The notes beneath the pieces were generated by a model. The model worked only from the letters and a program-made list of their open reading frames with translations. It was not told the DNA's origin and ran no database searches. Below are positions 9,292-18,700 of a DNA stretch of 33,382 nucleotides, in pieces. The stretch comes from Campylobacteraceae bacterium (GTDB lineage Bacteria; Campylobacterota; Campylobacteria; Campylobacterales; Sulfurovaceae), in NCBI GenBank assembly GCA_027055805.1, contig JALUMR010000081.1, positions 1 to 33,382 of the forward strand, in the 5' to 3' direction. Made by a program: the position numbers and the translations under genes. The stretch's first letter is position 1; every line of letters starts with the position of its first letter.

Positions 9292-9325
9292 TTTGTTCCT
9301 ATTAGACTTCTTAAAAAAACTCTTT

Positions 9326-9376
9326 GGAATCGGAGACTTTAGTCCTGAATAAGACGAGGCTAAAGCCATCGGTTCC
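9326..9376. repeat. REP-like element: two inner hairpins within an outer inverted repeat
   Basis: GGAATCG ... CGGTTCC outer arms (one G:T wobble), inner GACTTTAGTC (9335-9344) and GGCTAAAGCC (9358-9367). Confidence 0.6.
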
Positions 9377-9412
9377 TAGTTTTACAAGATGTCTATTTAT
9401 TTATAAACGAAA

Positions 9413-10168
9413 TTATACCAATTTTTTAGATAACTCTTCCCACTGCTCTTTCAATTCATTGTACCCTGCTTCATATGCCATCTCTATCTCATCAAAATCA
9501 AACAGATGCATATTGGCAACCCCTTTGACTTCAAAATAAGCATCGGCTAACGTCTTAGCACCTACAGAGTTAGAACGAATCATAATTAAAATAGAACGAA
9601 TAGCCAATGACTTAAAGGTAGACAAATTTTCACCACGTAATGGGTTAATATTGATAGCCAAAGATTTTTCATAATAATCTTTCAGTGCTTTCACTGGCAA
9701 GTTGTCTGAAAAACCTCCATCTATATAGGAATTTTCTCCTATCTTTTTTGCTTCAAAGAGTGGAGTTATGGTTGAAGAAGCAATGGTATAAGCAATGGCA
9801 TCACCTCTATTTATATAGGAGAATTCCCCTGTATCTATATTGGTGACACAAGTATAAAGAGGAATTTTTAAGTCACTATAATCATCAATACTAAGTGTTT
9901 CACGCAGTTTATTTTCTAAACGTTCCATCTTAAAAACACCAACAGCACCAGATGCCCAAGCAAAAAGTTCTTTCTTCTCTAAACTTTTTAAAAACGCTAA
10001 CATATCATCACTTTTTAACCCTGCAGCCAAAAAAAGCCCTACAATCGCACCTGCACTAGAACCTGAAACAGCTGTCACTTCAATACCCTGCTCTTCTAAA
10101 AACTTTATAGCCCCCACATGTGCTGCACCACGCAGACCCCCACCACTTAAACTCAATGTGATTTTCAT
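9413..10168 (-). CDS. Patatin-like phospholipase (RssA-type)
   Basis: SLSGGGLRGAAHVGA, GSSAGAIVG (GxSxG), SYIDGGFSDNLPV (DGG). Confidence 0.85.
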   Translation of the reverse strand: MKITLSLSGGGLRGAAHVGAIKFLEEQGIEVTAVSGSSAGAIVGLFLAAGLKSDDMLAFLKSLEKKELFAWASGAVGVFKMERLENKLRETLSIDDYSDLKIPLYTCVTNIDTGEFSYINRGDAIAYTIASSTITPLFEAKKIGENSYIDGGFSDNLPVKALKDYYEKSLAININPLRGENLSTFKSLAIRSILIMIRSNSVGAKTLADAYFEVKGVANMHLFDFDEIEMAYEAGYNELKEQWEELSKKLV

Positions 10169-10244
10169 ATATCTATAGCCTTCTTAATTGTTTCTTTATG
10201 TTTTTAGATATAATAGCGAAAAATTAATCCCATCGAGGTATATC

Positions 10245-10550
10245 ATGAAAAAAACGTTTAAAATAGAACAAGACAAACTAAAGCCAGACAGAGCTGTAGA
10301 TGCCATTAAGAATGAACTTAGAAAATATGTAAAACGTGAAAAGAAAAAAGATTTACCAAACAAAAAAACCATGTATTGGGACTTTGATTGTAAGTTTGGA
10401 AAAAGTGAAGAGTTTGCAAAAGTATGTGACTTCGATTATATTTTTACAGAACTATCAGGCGTGGTAAACGCTGGTTGGTCAGAATGTTACATAGAAGTTA
10501 TTGCTAAAGCTGTAGACAAACCTGTTAAAGAGGAAGATGAAGAGGCGTAG
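10245..10550 (+). CDS. Small conserved protein of DUF6172 type
   Basis: MKKTFKIEQDKLKPDRAVDAIKNELRKYVKREKKK...MYWDFDCKFG; start set at ATG 10245. Confidence 0.6.
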   Translation: MKKTFKIEQDKLKPDRAVDAIKNELRKYVKREKKKDLPNKKTMYWDFDCKFGKSEEFAKVCDFDYIFTELSGVVNAGWSECYIEVIAKAVDKPVKEEDEEA

Positions 10551-10574
10551 GATATTTCTTAATTCCTACACCTC
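10542..10574. terminator. Bidirectional terminator-like stem between convergent genes
   Basis: GAGGCGTAGGA / TCCTACACCTC, one mismatch, 11-nt loop, between the 10245 gene and acs. Confidence 0.5.
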
Positions 10575-10581
10575 AAAACAA

Positions 10582-12522
10582 TTAAAGCTTAACAATTCCT
10601 TCAATAACACCTACAATACTAGGGTCTTCAAGCGTAGACGTGTCCTGAGTAATTGCTTCTCCTTTTACGATAGAACGTAAAATTCTTCGCATGATTTTAC
10701 CTGAACGTGTTTTTGGTAAGTCAGGAACAAATGCCATGGCATCACAAAGTGCAATGGCTCCGATTTCTGCTTTAATCACTTTGTTAATCTCTACTTTTAA
10801 ATCTTCACTCGCATCATTTGCATCTTTGAGTACGATGTAAGCAAAAATCCCCTCACCTTTAATCTCGTGTGGTTTACCAACCACGGCTACGGCTGCTACT
10901 TTATCATGTTTTTTAATGGCTGCTTCAACCTCTGCTGTTCCCATTCTGTGTCCTGAAACATTTATAACATCATCGGTTCTACCTGTAATGGTAATGTACC
11001 CATCTTCATCTATCATGGCACCGTCACCTGAGAAATAGACAGGTTTTCCATCTTTTTTACAGTCACCAAAGTAGGAAGTTTTAAAGCGTTCAGAGTCGTT
11101 CCAAATGTTTCTAATCATACTTGGCCAAGGTTTTGTAATACACATAAACCCTTTTTCTCCAACTTCTGTTGGTGTTCCATCTTCTTCTATAACCTCTGCA
11201 CTAATCCCAGGTAAAGGAAACGTAGCACATGCAGGTTTAATAGGTGTAGCAGCAGGAAGTGGAGAGATAACATGCCCACCTGTTTCAGTCTGCCAGTAGG
11301 TATCGACAATAGAACAGTTGCTTCCACCAATCTTTTCATAGTACCATTTCCATGCAGGTGGGTCAATAGGCTCTCCAACGGTTCCTAAAATTCTTAGTGA
11401 ACTTAAGTCATACTTATCTGGCTCATTTTCACCCATTTTGTGTAACAGTCTAATGGCTGTTGGTGCTGTATAAAACTGGTTAATTTTATACTCCTCTACC
11501 ATTTTCCAACATCGTCCAGCATCAGGGAAGGTAGGAACGCCCTCAAACATAACTGTGGTTGCTCCAGCAGCTAAAGGTCCATAAACAATGTAGGTATGCC
11601 CTGTAATCCAACCAATATCGGCTGTACACCAGTAAGTATCGTCATCTTGTATGTCAAATACCCACTCCATGGTCATTTGAGCCCAAAGAATGTACCCAGC
11701 ACTTGAGTGTTGTACCCCTTTTGGTTTTCCTGTACTACCACTGGTATAGAGTAAGAAAAGGGGCTCTTCACTCTCCATTGGTTCAGGCTCACAGCTTGTT
11801 GATTCGTTTTTAATCAACTCATTATAACTCTTATCACGTCCCTCTACCCAAGTAATCTCTTCGCCATTACGCTCAACAACACAAACATTTTGAACACAGT
11901 CACAACCATGCTTTAAGGCTTGGTCAACCACTGGTTTAAGCATGTATGGTTTACCTTTTCTAAAGGCTCCATCTGCCGTTACTACCAACTTTGCTTGGGC
12001 ATCAATAATTCTGTCTCTTAAGGCTTCTGCCGAGAACCCACCAAAGACAATAGAGTGAATAGCACCAATCTTCGCACACGCCAACATAACTACAGCAGCT
12101 TCAGTAATCATTGGCATATAGACAACGACTCTGTCGCCTTTTTTAATGTCAAACTGATTTTTAAACATGTTGGCTGTTTTGTTTACTTCAACTGCCAGTT
12201 CGCCATAGGTTAGTGTTTTCTTGTCTCCGTTATCACCCTCAAAGAGGATAGCAGTTTTATCTTTTTTACTCTCTAAATGTCTGTCCACACACTGATGTGC
12301 TACGTTCATCTCTCCACCAGAGAACCACTTGTAAAACGGTGCATTGCTTTCGTCTAAAACCTTGTCGTAAGGTTTAAACCAATCAATCTTCTCATCGGCA
12401 AATTTTGCCCATGTCCCTTCATAATCGTTGTCGAACTCAGCTACTAAGTCCTTATATTCAGACATACTTTTAATTAACGCTCTGTCAAATCTCTCTGTTT
12501 TTGGGTTAAAGATATCACTCAT
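10582..12522 (-). CDS. acs: Acetyl-CoA synthetase
   Basis: [77 protein letters not shown]. Confidence 0.96.
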   Translation of the reverse strand: MSDIFNPKTERFDRALIKSMSEYKDLVAEFDNDYEGTWAKFADEKIDWFKPYDKVLDESNAPFYKWFSGGEMNVAHQCVDRHLESKKDKTAILFEGDNGDKKTLTYGELAVEVNKTANMFKNQFDIKKGDRVVVYMPMITEAAVVMLACAKIGAIHSIVFGGFSAEALRDRIIDAQAKLVVTADGAFRKGKPYMLKPVVDQALKHGCDCVQNVCVVERNGEEITWVEGRDKSYNELIKNESTSCEPEPMESEEPLFLLYTSGSTGKPKGVQHSSAGYILWAQMTMEWVFDIQDDDTYWCTADIGWITGHTYIVYGPLAAGATTVMFEGVPTFPDAGRCWKMVEEYKINQFYTAPTAIRLLHKMGENEPDKYDLSSLRILGTVGEPIDPPAWKWYYEKIGGSNCSIVDTYWQTETGGHVISPLPAATPIKPACATFPLPGISAEVIEEDGTPTEVGEKGFMCITKPWPSMIRNIWNDSERFKTSYFGDCKKDGKPVYFSGDGAMIDEDGYITITGRTDDVINVSGHRMGTAEVEAAIKKHDKVAAVAVVGKPHEIKGEGIFAYIVLKDANDASEDLKVEINKVIKAEIGAIALCDAMAFVPDLPKTRSGKIMRRILRSIVKGEAITQDTSTLEDPSIVGVIEGIVKL

Positions 12523-12559
12523 CTACTTTTCCTATTTTAATTTATTTCTTATATGTTCA

Positions 12560-12574
12560 AGGTGATTATCACCT
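12560..12574. promoter_or_regulatory. Perfect dyad AGGTGAT-T-ATCACCT upstream of acs
   Basis: 7-bp perfect inverted repeat 38 bp from the acs start codon. Confidence 0.5.
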
Positions 12575-12689
12575 AACTTAAACTTATCATTTTGGTCATA
12601 ATAGCATCATAGGCTTTAAGTTTGATAAATCTAAATCTTATAAATTCATATAATAGGGAGTTATGGAAAAAGAGGAACAGAAGAATAAG

Positions 12690-12711
12690 AGGCGATAGTT
12701 ACCTATCGCCT
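12690..12711 (-). terminator. Terminator-like hairpin downstream of leuB
   Basis: AGGCGATAG-TTAC-CTATCGCCT, perfect 9-bp stem just after the leuB stop; weak T-tract. Confidence 0.6.
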
Positions 12712-12728
12712 TCTATTAAGAAATATGC

Positions 12729-13799
12729 TTATTGAGAAACATATTTGGCAATAATATCACCAATCTCCGAACAAGAGCAGATTTCAACGGCATCGTAAGC
12801 ACCCAAGTCACCTGTTCGGTAACCCTTAGCCAATGACTTTTTAATAGCATCATCAATCTTATCAGCTGCAGCACCCTCACCTAGTGCATATCTTAACATC
12901 ATAGAGGCAGATGAAATAGTTGCTAATGGATTGGCAATACCTTGCCCTGCAATGTCTGGTGCAGAACCGTGAATAGGTTCATAAAGACCAACACCTTTAC
13001 CTGTACTGGCACTTGGAAGAAGCCCAATAGAACCACTTAACATCGAAGCAGCATCCGATAAGATATCTCCAAAAATATTTCCAGTTAAAATAACATCAAA
13101 CTGTTTTGGATTTCTAATAAGTTGCATCGCAGCGTTATCAACATACATATGGGTCAACTCTACTTCGGGGTACTCTTTAGCGACCTCTATCACAGTCTCA
13201 CGCCAAAATTGACTCACTTCAAGCACATTGGCTTTGTCTACTGAACAGATACGTTTACCACGTTTCATCGCTATTTCAAAAGCAACATGAGCAATTCTTT
13301 TTACCTCTTCACGAGTGTAAACCATGGTATTGTATGCTCTATCTTCAAATAGCTCTCTTGGTTGACCAAAGTAGATACCACCTGTAAGTTCACGAACAAC
13401 CATAATGTCTACACCTCTAACCACATCTGGCTTTAAGGTAGAAGCATTTACCAACTCATCATACACAATAGCAGGACGCAAGTTTGCAAAGGTTCCCATC
13501 TCTTTTCTTATAGCAAGAAGTCCCGACTCTGGTCTTAAGTGACGCTCCACATTATCCCATTTGGGTCCACCAATAGCACCGAAAAGTACTGCGTCACATT
13601 TTTTTACCCCTTGAATGGTCTCATCAGGCAGAGGAACACCCGTTGCATCTATTGCTGCACCACCCATAAGCATCTCATTATACTCTAGGTTAAAGCCCAT
13701 ATTTGCAGACAAAGCATCTAAAACTTTAATTGCCTCATCTATAATTTCTGGACCAATACCATCACCTTTAATAACACCAATTTTATAATTTCTTCCCAT
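12729..13799 (-). CDS. leuB: 3-isopropylmalate dehydrogenase
   Basis: [75 protein letters not shown]. Confidence 0.95.
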   Translation of the reverse strand: MGRNYKIGVIKGDGIGPEIIDEAIKVLDALSANMGFNLEYNEMLMGGAAIDATGVPLPDETIQGVKKCDAVLFGAIGGPKWDNVERHLRPESGLLAIRKEMGTFANLRPAIVYDELVNASTLKPDVVRGVDIMVVRELTGGIYFGQPRELFEDRAYNTMVYTREEVKRIAHVAFEIAMKRGKRICSVDKANVLEVSQFWRETVIEVAKEYPEVELTHMYVDNAAMQLIRNPKQFDVILTGNIFGDILSDAASMLSGSIGLLPSASTGKGVGLYEPIHGSAPDIAGQGIANPLATISSASMMLRYALGEGAAADKIDDAIKKSLAKGYRTGDLGAYDAVEICSCSEIGDIIAKYVSQ

Positions 13800-13800
13800 G

Positions 13801-14298
13801 TTATGCCTTTTCTGCTATCTCTTGTTTAGCAAATTCTATCAATCCACCTGCATCAACCAACTCTTGCATAAACGCAGGGATTGGCATAAATTTATAGGTT
13901 TTTGCTTGTGAAACATTTATCACTTCACCTTTTTCCATGTCTATTTTTACAGTGTCACCTTCATTTATCTCTGCTGACTCTTCAAGTTCAAAGATTGGTA
14001 ACCCCATATTAAAGGCATTTCTATAAAAAATTCTAGCAAATGTCGGAGCTATAACAGCAGCTACACCAGCAGCTTTAAGTGCTATGGGAGCATGTTCACG
14101 GCTTGAACCACAACCAAAGTTTTCTCCAGCAACAATAATGTCACCTTCACTCATCTTTTTAACAAACTCAGGGTCTGCATCTTCCATCACATGTTTAGCC
14201 AACTCACTTGGCTCACTTGTGTTCAAGTATCTAGCAGCAATAATTAAATCGGTATCCACATGGTCACCAAATTTCCAAACTTTACCTTGCAAAGTCAT
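13801..14298 (-). CDS. leuD: 3-isopropylmalate dehydratase small subunit
   Basis: [64 protein letters not shown]. Confidence 0.93.
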   Translation of the reverse strand: MTLQGKVWKFGDHVDTDLIIAARYLNTSEPSELAKHVMEDADPEFVKKMSEGDIIVAGENFGCGSSREHAPIALKAAGVAAVIAPTFARIFYRNAFNMGLPIFELEESAEINEGDTVKIDMEKGEVINVSQAKTYKFMPIPAFMQELVDAGGLIEFAKQEIAEKA

Positions 14299-14304
14299 CC
14301 TTTA

Positions 14305-14374
14305 AATAGAGAAATATTAATGTAATTATAGCCAAATGTGACTAAAATATAAATGTGACTAATATTTCTCTATT
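14305..14374. repeat. 15-bp perfect inverted repeat spanning the ymdB stop and leuD leader
   Basis: AATAGAGAAATATTA (14305-14319) / TAATATTTCTCTATT (14360-14374). Confidence 0.8.
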
Positions 14375-15174
14375 CGAGCATCTAATTTTCGGACTTCACC
14401 ATTGTCATATATTTTTAACTTTTCAGCCTTAATCCCACATCCCTCATCATTCAGTTCAAAAATAACTATCTGAAAAATAGCCTGACAATCTTTAGGTATA
14501 TCAAAATGCCCACCAACACCAGTTAAAAAGCGATTCATAGGTATTTTCTTATCCATCCCTATTACCCCATCACGGCAACCTGTAAGCCCAACATCAGAGA
14601 CATAACAACAACCATCAATAATGGCTAAATCATCTGTTCCTACATGGGTATGTGTACCAAAAACAGCAGAGACACGCTTTTTAAGTATCTGCATCATTCC
14701 CAGCTTTTCACTGGTTGCCTCGGCATGAATATCGACAATAATATGTTTAATGCCCTCTTCTCTTAACTCGTCTACTACCTTATCCATTATCACAAAAGGG
14801 TTGTCTACCATCGGCATGGTATAATGCCCCATAACATTAACAACAGCAACTTGATGGTTTAAAACATCAACTTTTATCAGCCCTTCCCCTGGGCTTTTTC
14901 GAGGGTAATTAATGGGACGAATCAAAGGGTAATCTCTATAGAGTAAAAATATTTCCTTTTTATCCCAAGAGTGGTTTCCACCTGTCATTACATCGACACC
15001 ATAGCCCAAAAGTTCATCACAGTTTTTTTTAGTTAGTCCAAAACCATGAGAGGCATTTTCATAATTGGCTATAACCAAGTCAAGCCCATACTCTTTACGT
15101 AAGTCTTCTAAATGTTTACCTATCATATCACGTCCAGGTTTACCTACTATGTCACCTATAAATGCTATTTTCAT
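14359..15174 (-). CDS. YmdB-family metallophosphoesterase (TIGR00282 type)
   Basis: MKIAFIGDIVGKPGRDMI, ANYENASHGFGLT, MTGGNHSWDKKEI, VDIHAEATSEK, GTHTHVGTDD. Confidence 0.9.
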   Translation of the reverse strand: MKIAFIGDIVGKPGRDMIGKHLEDLRKEYGLDLVIANYENASHGFGLTKKNCDELLGYGVDVMTGGNHSWDKKEIFLLYRDYPLIRPINYPRKSPGEGLIKVDVLNHQVAVVNVMGHYTMPMVDNPFVIMDKVVDELREEGIKHIIVDIHAEATSEKLGMMQILKKRVSAVFGTHTHVGTDDLAIIDGCCYVSDVGLTGCRDGVIGMDKKIPMNRFLTGVGGHFDIPKDCQAIFQIVIFELNDEGCGIKAEKLKIYDNGEVRKLDARIEKY

Positions 15175-15593
15175 TCTGCTCCTTTAGGCATTATCAAATC
15201 TTTTTTTAATCGTTCCAACCCCTCTTCTACATCATCTTCATCCACATTAGAATAGAGGTCAACATAGTAAGAGTACTCTACCTTCATACCTTCACGAAGC
15301 TCTAACTTAACAAAACTTTTTGGGAATTTACCCATATTTTTACTCATCACATTGTTTGTACTGTTACAGACAATATCTTTTTTAGAGGAAAGGGTTAAAG
15401 TCAATGGACAACTATCATCAAAAGCATACAGCTTCTCTAAATGACTTAACAACTCTTTATCATCAGCCAATTTATTAAGCTTCATACAATGTATAGGGCG
15501 TTTCAAATCAGAACTTATAATAATGCTTGGCTTCGCTTTCTCTTCACAAGCAACAAAGAAAATTAGAGGAATGAGGTATAAAAAAAATTTCAT
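15171..15593 (-). CDS. Putative lipoprotein, unknown function
   Basis: MKFFLYLIPLIFFVAC lipobox-like N-terminus; ATGA overlap with the downstream metallophosphoesterase gene. Confidence 0.6.
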   Translation of the reverse strand: MKFFLYLIPLIFFVACEEKAKPSIIISSDLKRPIHCMKLNKLADDKELLSHLEKLYAFDDSCPLTLTLSSKKDIVCNSTNNVMSKNMGKFPKSFVKLELREGMKVEYSYYVDLYSNVDEDDVEEGLERLKKDLIMPKGAE

Positions 15594-15644
15594 TTAAGAT
15601 TATACTATCTTATGTTTAAATGGTGTGATCTGCACATCTATGTG

Positions 15645-16535
15645 TTAACTCTCAAACCTCAACCCCTCAACAACCCCAAGAAAAAACTCTTTAGACCAAA
15701 TATCTAAAACCTCTCTATCTGATATAAACGGTTCAATATCACGTTTAGCAGAACTTATATCTAACACATCTATACGCTTTTTCAAAAGTTCTAAAACATA
15801 CTCTTGGGTTATCTCCTCTTCAATTCTAACACCCTCTTTATCTTGCCAATCACAACTCTGTTTTAGTCTTGCTCCTAGATGTTTTAAGTCAACCTCATAA
15901 CCATTGGCAATATACCACACCAAATCGTACCAATCTCTTCCTTTGGGTCGACTACTCCAATTTCGGCAGAGTATGGCATGAAGTTTTCCTGCAAACAAAG
16001 AAGAGGTAGTCATGCTATGTATCATATAAGGAGCAGGTAAAAGTTGGGTCTTTTTCTCAGATGTAAAATCTAAAGGGGGTTGAGTATCTACCTCAAATTT
16101 TATCTTGACCAATCTACCTTGTCCATACTTCGCTATGACATCATCAGGAGCTTTTATATTTAGTAGATGTTGGGCTGTATTGCCTTTTAAAAAGGCTGAT
16201 TTTATGATACCCTCTTGATTTTTGAGTTGGATATTTACTTCAAAACCAAAAGATTGTAAAGTCTCTACAATGCTTTTTTCATACACACCCAAGTCAAAAT
16301 TTTTATCGGCTTTCAAAAGAGAAAAATCCAAATCTTCTGAAAATCTATCAAGCCCATACAAAATACGAAGTGCCGTACCTCCATAAAAAACAGCATGGTT
16401 AAAAAATCCTGCTCGGTAGAGTCCTAACAAAACTATCTCTTGTAAAATCTCTCTTAGAGCTTCATAGGTTTTATCGGCAGTTGAGAGGTCATATTTTTCT
16501 AACATTTTTCCTATGGCAGGGTGTAGTTTAGACAT
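15645..16535 (-). CDS. AbiEii-type nucleotidyltransferase toxin
   Basis: YGGTALRILYGLDRFSEDLDFSL nucleotidyltransferase motif; overlaps the AbiEi-like gene. Confidence 0.8.
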   Translation of the reverse strand: MSKLHPAIGKMLEKYDLSTADKTYEALREILQEIVLLGLYRAGFFNHAVFYGGTALRILYGLDRFSEDLDFSLLKADKNFDLGVYEKSIVETLQSFGFEVNIQLKNQEGIIKSAFLKGNTAQHLLNIKAPDDVIAKYGQGRLVKIKFEVDTQPPLDFTSEKKTQLLPAPYMIHSMTTSSLFAGKLHAILCRNWSSRPKGRDWYDLVWYIANGYEVDLKHLGARLKQSCDWQDKEGVRIEEEITQEYVLELLKKRIDVLDISSAKRDIEPFISDREVLDIWSKEFFLGVVEGLRFES

Positions 16536-17175
16536 TTTTGTTCCTTTTCAGTAGAGCTGTTAAACTCTTTAAATTATATGATTTATACCGTTTTGCTATC
16601 TCTTCAATAAGTACAATATCTAACTTCAATAACGCTTCCCACTCTATGCGTAAATCATACATCAGATACTCTCTCATCTTCTCTTGTTTCAATCGTCCAA
16701 TGCCTCTGTCTCCTCGTATTTTGTCACAAAGAGCCTTTTCAACAGTAGCGATAAACTTTCCACCATTGACACTATCGTCTATCCAATCCACCCCCAAAGC
16801 ATAAACCTCCATAGGAATAGGTCGATAAGAAAATCGTCCTAATGGTGTCTCAAAAAGCTTTTTGGCATGAAGTGTAGCAGAGGTCACTTCATAGACCCGT
16901 TCAGGAATAAGCCCATAGTAAGAGAGTGCATAATCAAAAGAGACATAAGAGGGAGTATAGAGTCGATTTGCCACTGCAATCATATCAACAGAGTCATCAC
17001 GATAGAGTTCAGAAAATGTATAAAGCCCTTTTTTAAGACGAACTAAAACACCCTGCTTTACCATATAGGAGATTTTTGCATTGACATTAGAAACTTCATC
17101 TTTTAGTAGGTTGGCTATCTCTTCATGGGTAAAGATGGTGGTTTTTAGTGCTTTTTTTAGTTTTAGGGTTTTCAT
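16528..17175 (-). CDS. AbiEi-type antitoxin (winged-helix)
   Basis: N-terminal wHTH (TIFTHEEIANLLKDEVSNVNAKISYMVKQGVLVRLKKGLYTF), PSYVSFDYALSYYGLIPE; directly upstream of the AbiEii-like gene. Confidence 0.78.
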   Translation of the reverse strand: MKTLKLKKALKTTIFTHEEIANLLKDEVSNVNAKISYMVKQGVLVRLKKGLYTFSELYRDDSVDMIAVANRLYTPSYVSFDYALSYYGLIPERVYEVTSATLHAKKLFETPLGRFSYRPIPMEVYALGVDWIDDSVNGGKFIATVEKALCDKIRGDRGIGRLKQEKMREYLMYDLRIEWEALLKLDIVLIEEIAKRYKSYNLKSLTALLKRNKNV

Positions 17176-17242
17176 GGGTTATTGTAGCATAAATGTTATT
17201 ATGGTGTAGATAATATAGTTTTTTTGGATTATTTATTAGTAT

Positions 17243-17527
17243 TTATTCCTCATTGGTAAGGACATCCATTATTAATGAAGTCATTTTAAGTCCTTCTAAT
17301 AAAGTAGGATGGTCATTAGGTAAAAAGGTTTTATAAATTTTCCAAGATTTATAAAAATATTTACCTACATTTTCAAAATCTTGAAGTTTAAAATATAAAG
17401 AAGCAAAATTATAACAATATTTTGCTGTATCAGGATGATTTTTTTCAAAAACTTCTTCAGTTATTTTTATAGCACTATTTAAATAATTCTTCGCCTTTTG
17501 ATTAGCCAATTCCAACCCTAATAACAA
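17243..17527 (-). pseudogene. TPR-protein remnant
   Basis: Tetratricopeptide-like text (YLNSAIKITEEVFEKNHPDTAKYCYNFASLYFKLQDFENVGKYFYKSWKIYK) with only a TTG start, abutting the transposase fragment. Confidence 0.5.
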
Positions 17528-18139
17528 TCAAACAATACCATATTCCAAACGAACCATAGAAATAAGCACTAAAGCCTCAGCTAAACTGTAACGATTATAA
17601 ATAATCTGACGAGCAATATCTTTGACCTTATTAAGGTGTAGAATGTTAATAACAAAGCTTCTTAAAATGGATAAAGCAAAAGCACCTTTATTGATTTTAC
17701 AGCTATCCTCTCCTAAGGCACAATCTTTATAAAAGTGCATAGTTTCAACAGACCATTCTTGAAGGATTTTTTCTAAAAAGTATTGAGCACCTCCTCTATC
17801 ATTTGAGATATAATAATGTGTTTGCCACTCTCCACCATTAATAGACTTATCAAGTCTGATGACGGTATGAATAAATATTCCACTCCAAGGAAAAGTGAAA
17901 TTGTTATAGATAAATACTTCTCTTTCTATTGTATCGCCTGATTGTTCAATTTGGGTAGAATAATGACTATTAATCTCTGAAGAGATTTCAACCTCTTTTA
18001 CCGTTTCAAGTAAGGATAAAGATAAAAGATAAACATGGTCAAGATAGTTTTTAGCACTTGGTTTTTGAGAAACTTCATTGTAAACCTCATGAAGGATGAT
18101 GATAGACTCTAAATCTCTTTTACAATACATTTTAACCAC
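17528..18139 (-). pseudogene. ISAs1-like DDE transposase, C-terminal remnant
   Basis: THYYISND...LQEWSVETMHFYKDCALGEDSCKINKGAFALSILRSFVINIL resembles the ISAs1 C-terminus (HW.IEN.LHW.LDV.F.ED...I); about 200 aa and no recognisable N-terminal catalytic region. Confidence 0.6.
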
Positions 18140-18179
18140 ACTATTTTAAATTTATATTTCATAATAGCGTGATTATTTT

Positions 18180-18334
18180 ATGGAAGTGGCATCCTTCATA
18201 ACTAGCTAAAAGTAGTTGACACTTTAGGGGCAGTGACTTTAGTCACTGTTGTCTATTTCATGGACTAAAGTCCATGCCCCTAAAACACTCCATATACAAA
18301 AGTGTAAACTACCTATGAAGGATGCCATGGAAGT
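18180..18334. mobile_element. MITE-like non-autonomous element (139 bp) with 8-bp flanking direct repeats
   Basis: ATGGAAGT (18180-18187) / ATGGAAGT (18327-18334); TIRs GGCATCCTTCATA (18188-18200) / TATGAAGGATGCC (18314-18326); no ORF inside. Confidence 0.75.
18223..18283. repeat. REP-like double-hairpin core inside the MITE-like element
   Basis: TTTAGGGGCA ... TGCCCCTAAA outer arms; inner AGTGACTTTAGTCACT (18232-18247) and ATGGACTAAAGTCCAT (18260-18275). Confidence 0.75.
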
Positions 18335-18364
18335 ATTAAAAAACCAACAATGGATAAGCTAAAT

Positions 18365-18697
18365 TTAAACAGCACACCCCACACAACGAACACTCTCAGG
18401 ACGCACCAACATTCGCCCTACAGCTATGGACTCTTCACAGACAATACATATACCAAACATCTCATGGTCAATTCGTTTTAAAGCATTTTTCAGACGTGTC
18501 TGCCGTAGAGTAGACTCATTTAAAACTTTTTTATTCATCATCTGTTCGTTCATCGCCTCTTCACGAGTTAAACGACCTAAAGAGCAGTCAGGAGCTATGG
18601 GTTTTGTTTTTTCTTTTAAAATAGCTATCTGCTCTTCTAACTTTTTTAGCTCTTGCTCTATGGTCTGTTTTATGGTGTTTTTATCTTCAACAGTCAT
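18365..18697 (-). CDS. DksA/TraR-family zinc-finger protein
   Basis: RLKNALKRIDHEMFGICIVCEESIAVGRMLVRPESVRCVGC (CxxC...CxxC). Confidence 0.85.
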   Translation of the reverse strand: MTVEDKNTIKQTIEQELKKLEEQIAILKEKTKPIAPDCSLGRLTREEAMNEQMMNKKVLNESTLRQTRLKNALKRIDHEMFGICIVCEESIAVGRMLVRPESVRCVGCAV

Positions 18698-18700
18698 AAC

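Noticed and set aside
9292-9369. N-terminal extension of purU (MALASSYSGLKSPIPKSFFKKSNRNK)
   Set aside because: Encoded largely by the REP-like palindrome; the ACT domain begins at MENRARV
14334-14362. Two-copy AAATGTGACTAA repeat as a possible CRISPR or iteron
   Set aside because: Only two copies at a 17-bp period, so reported only as part of the leuD leader finding
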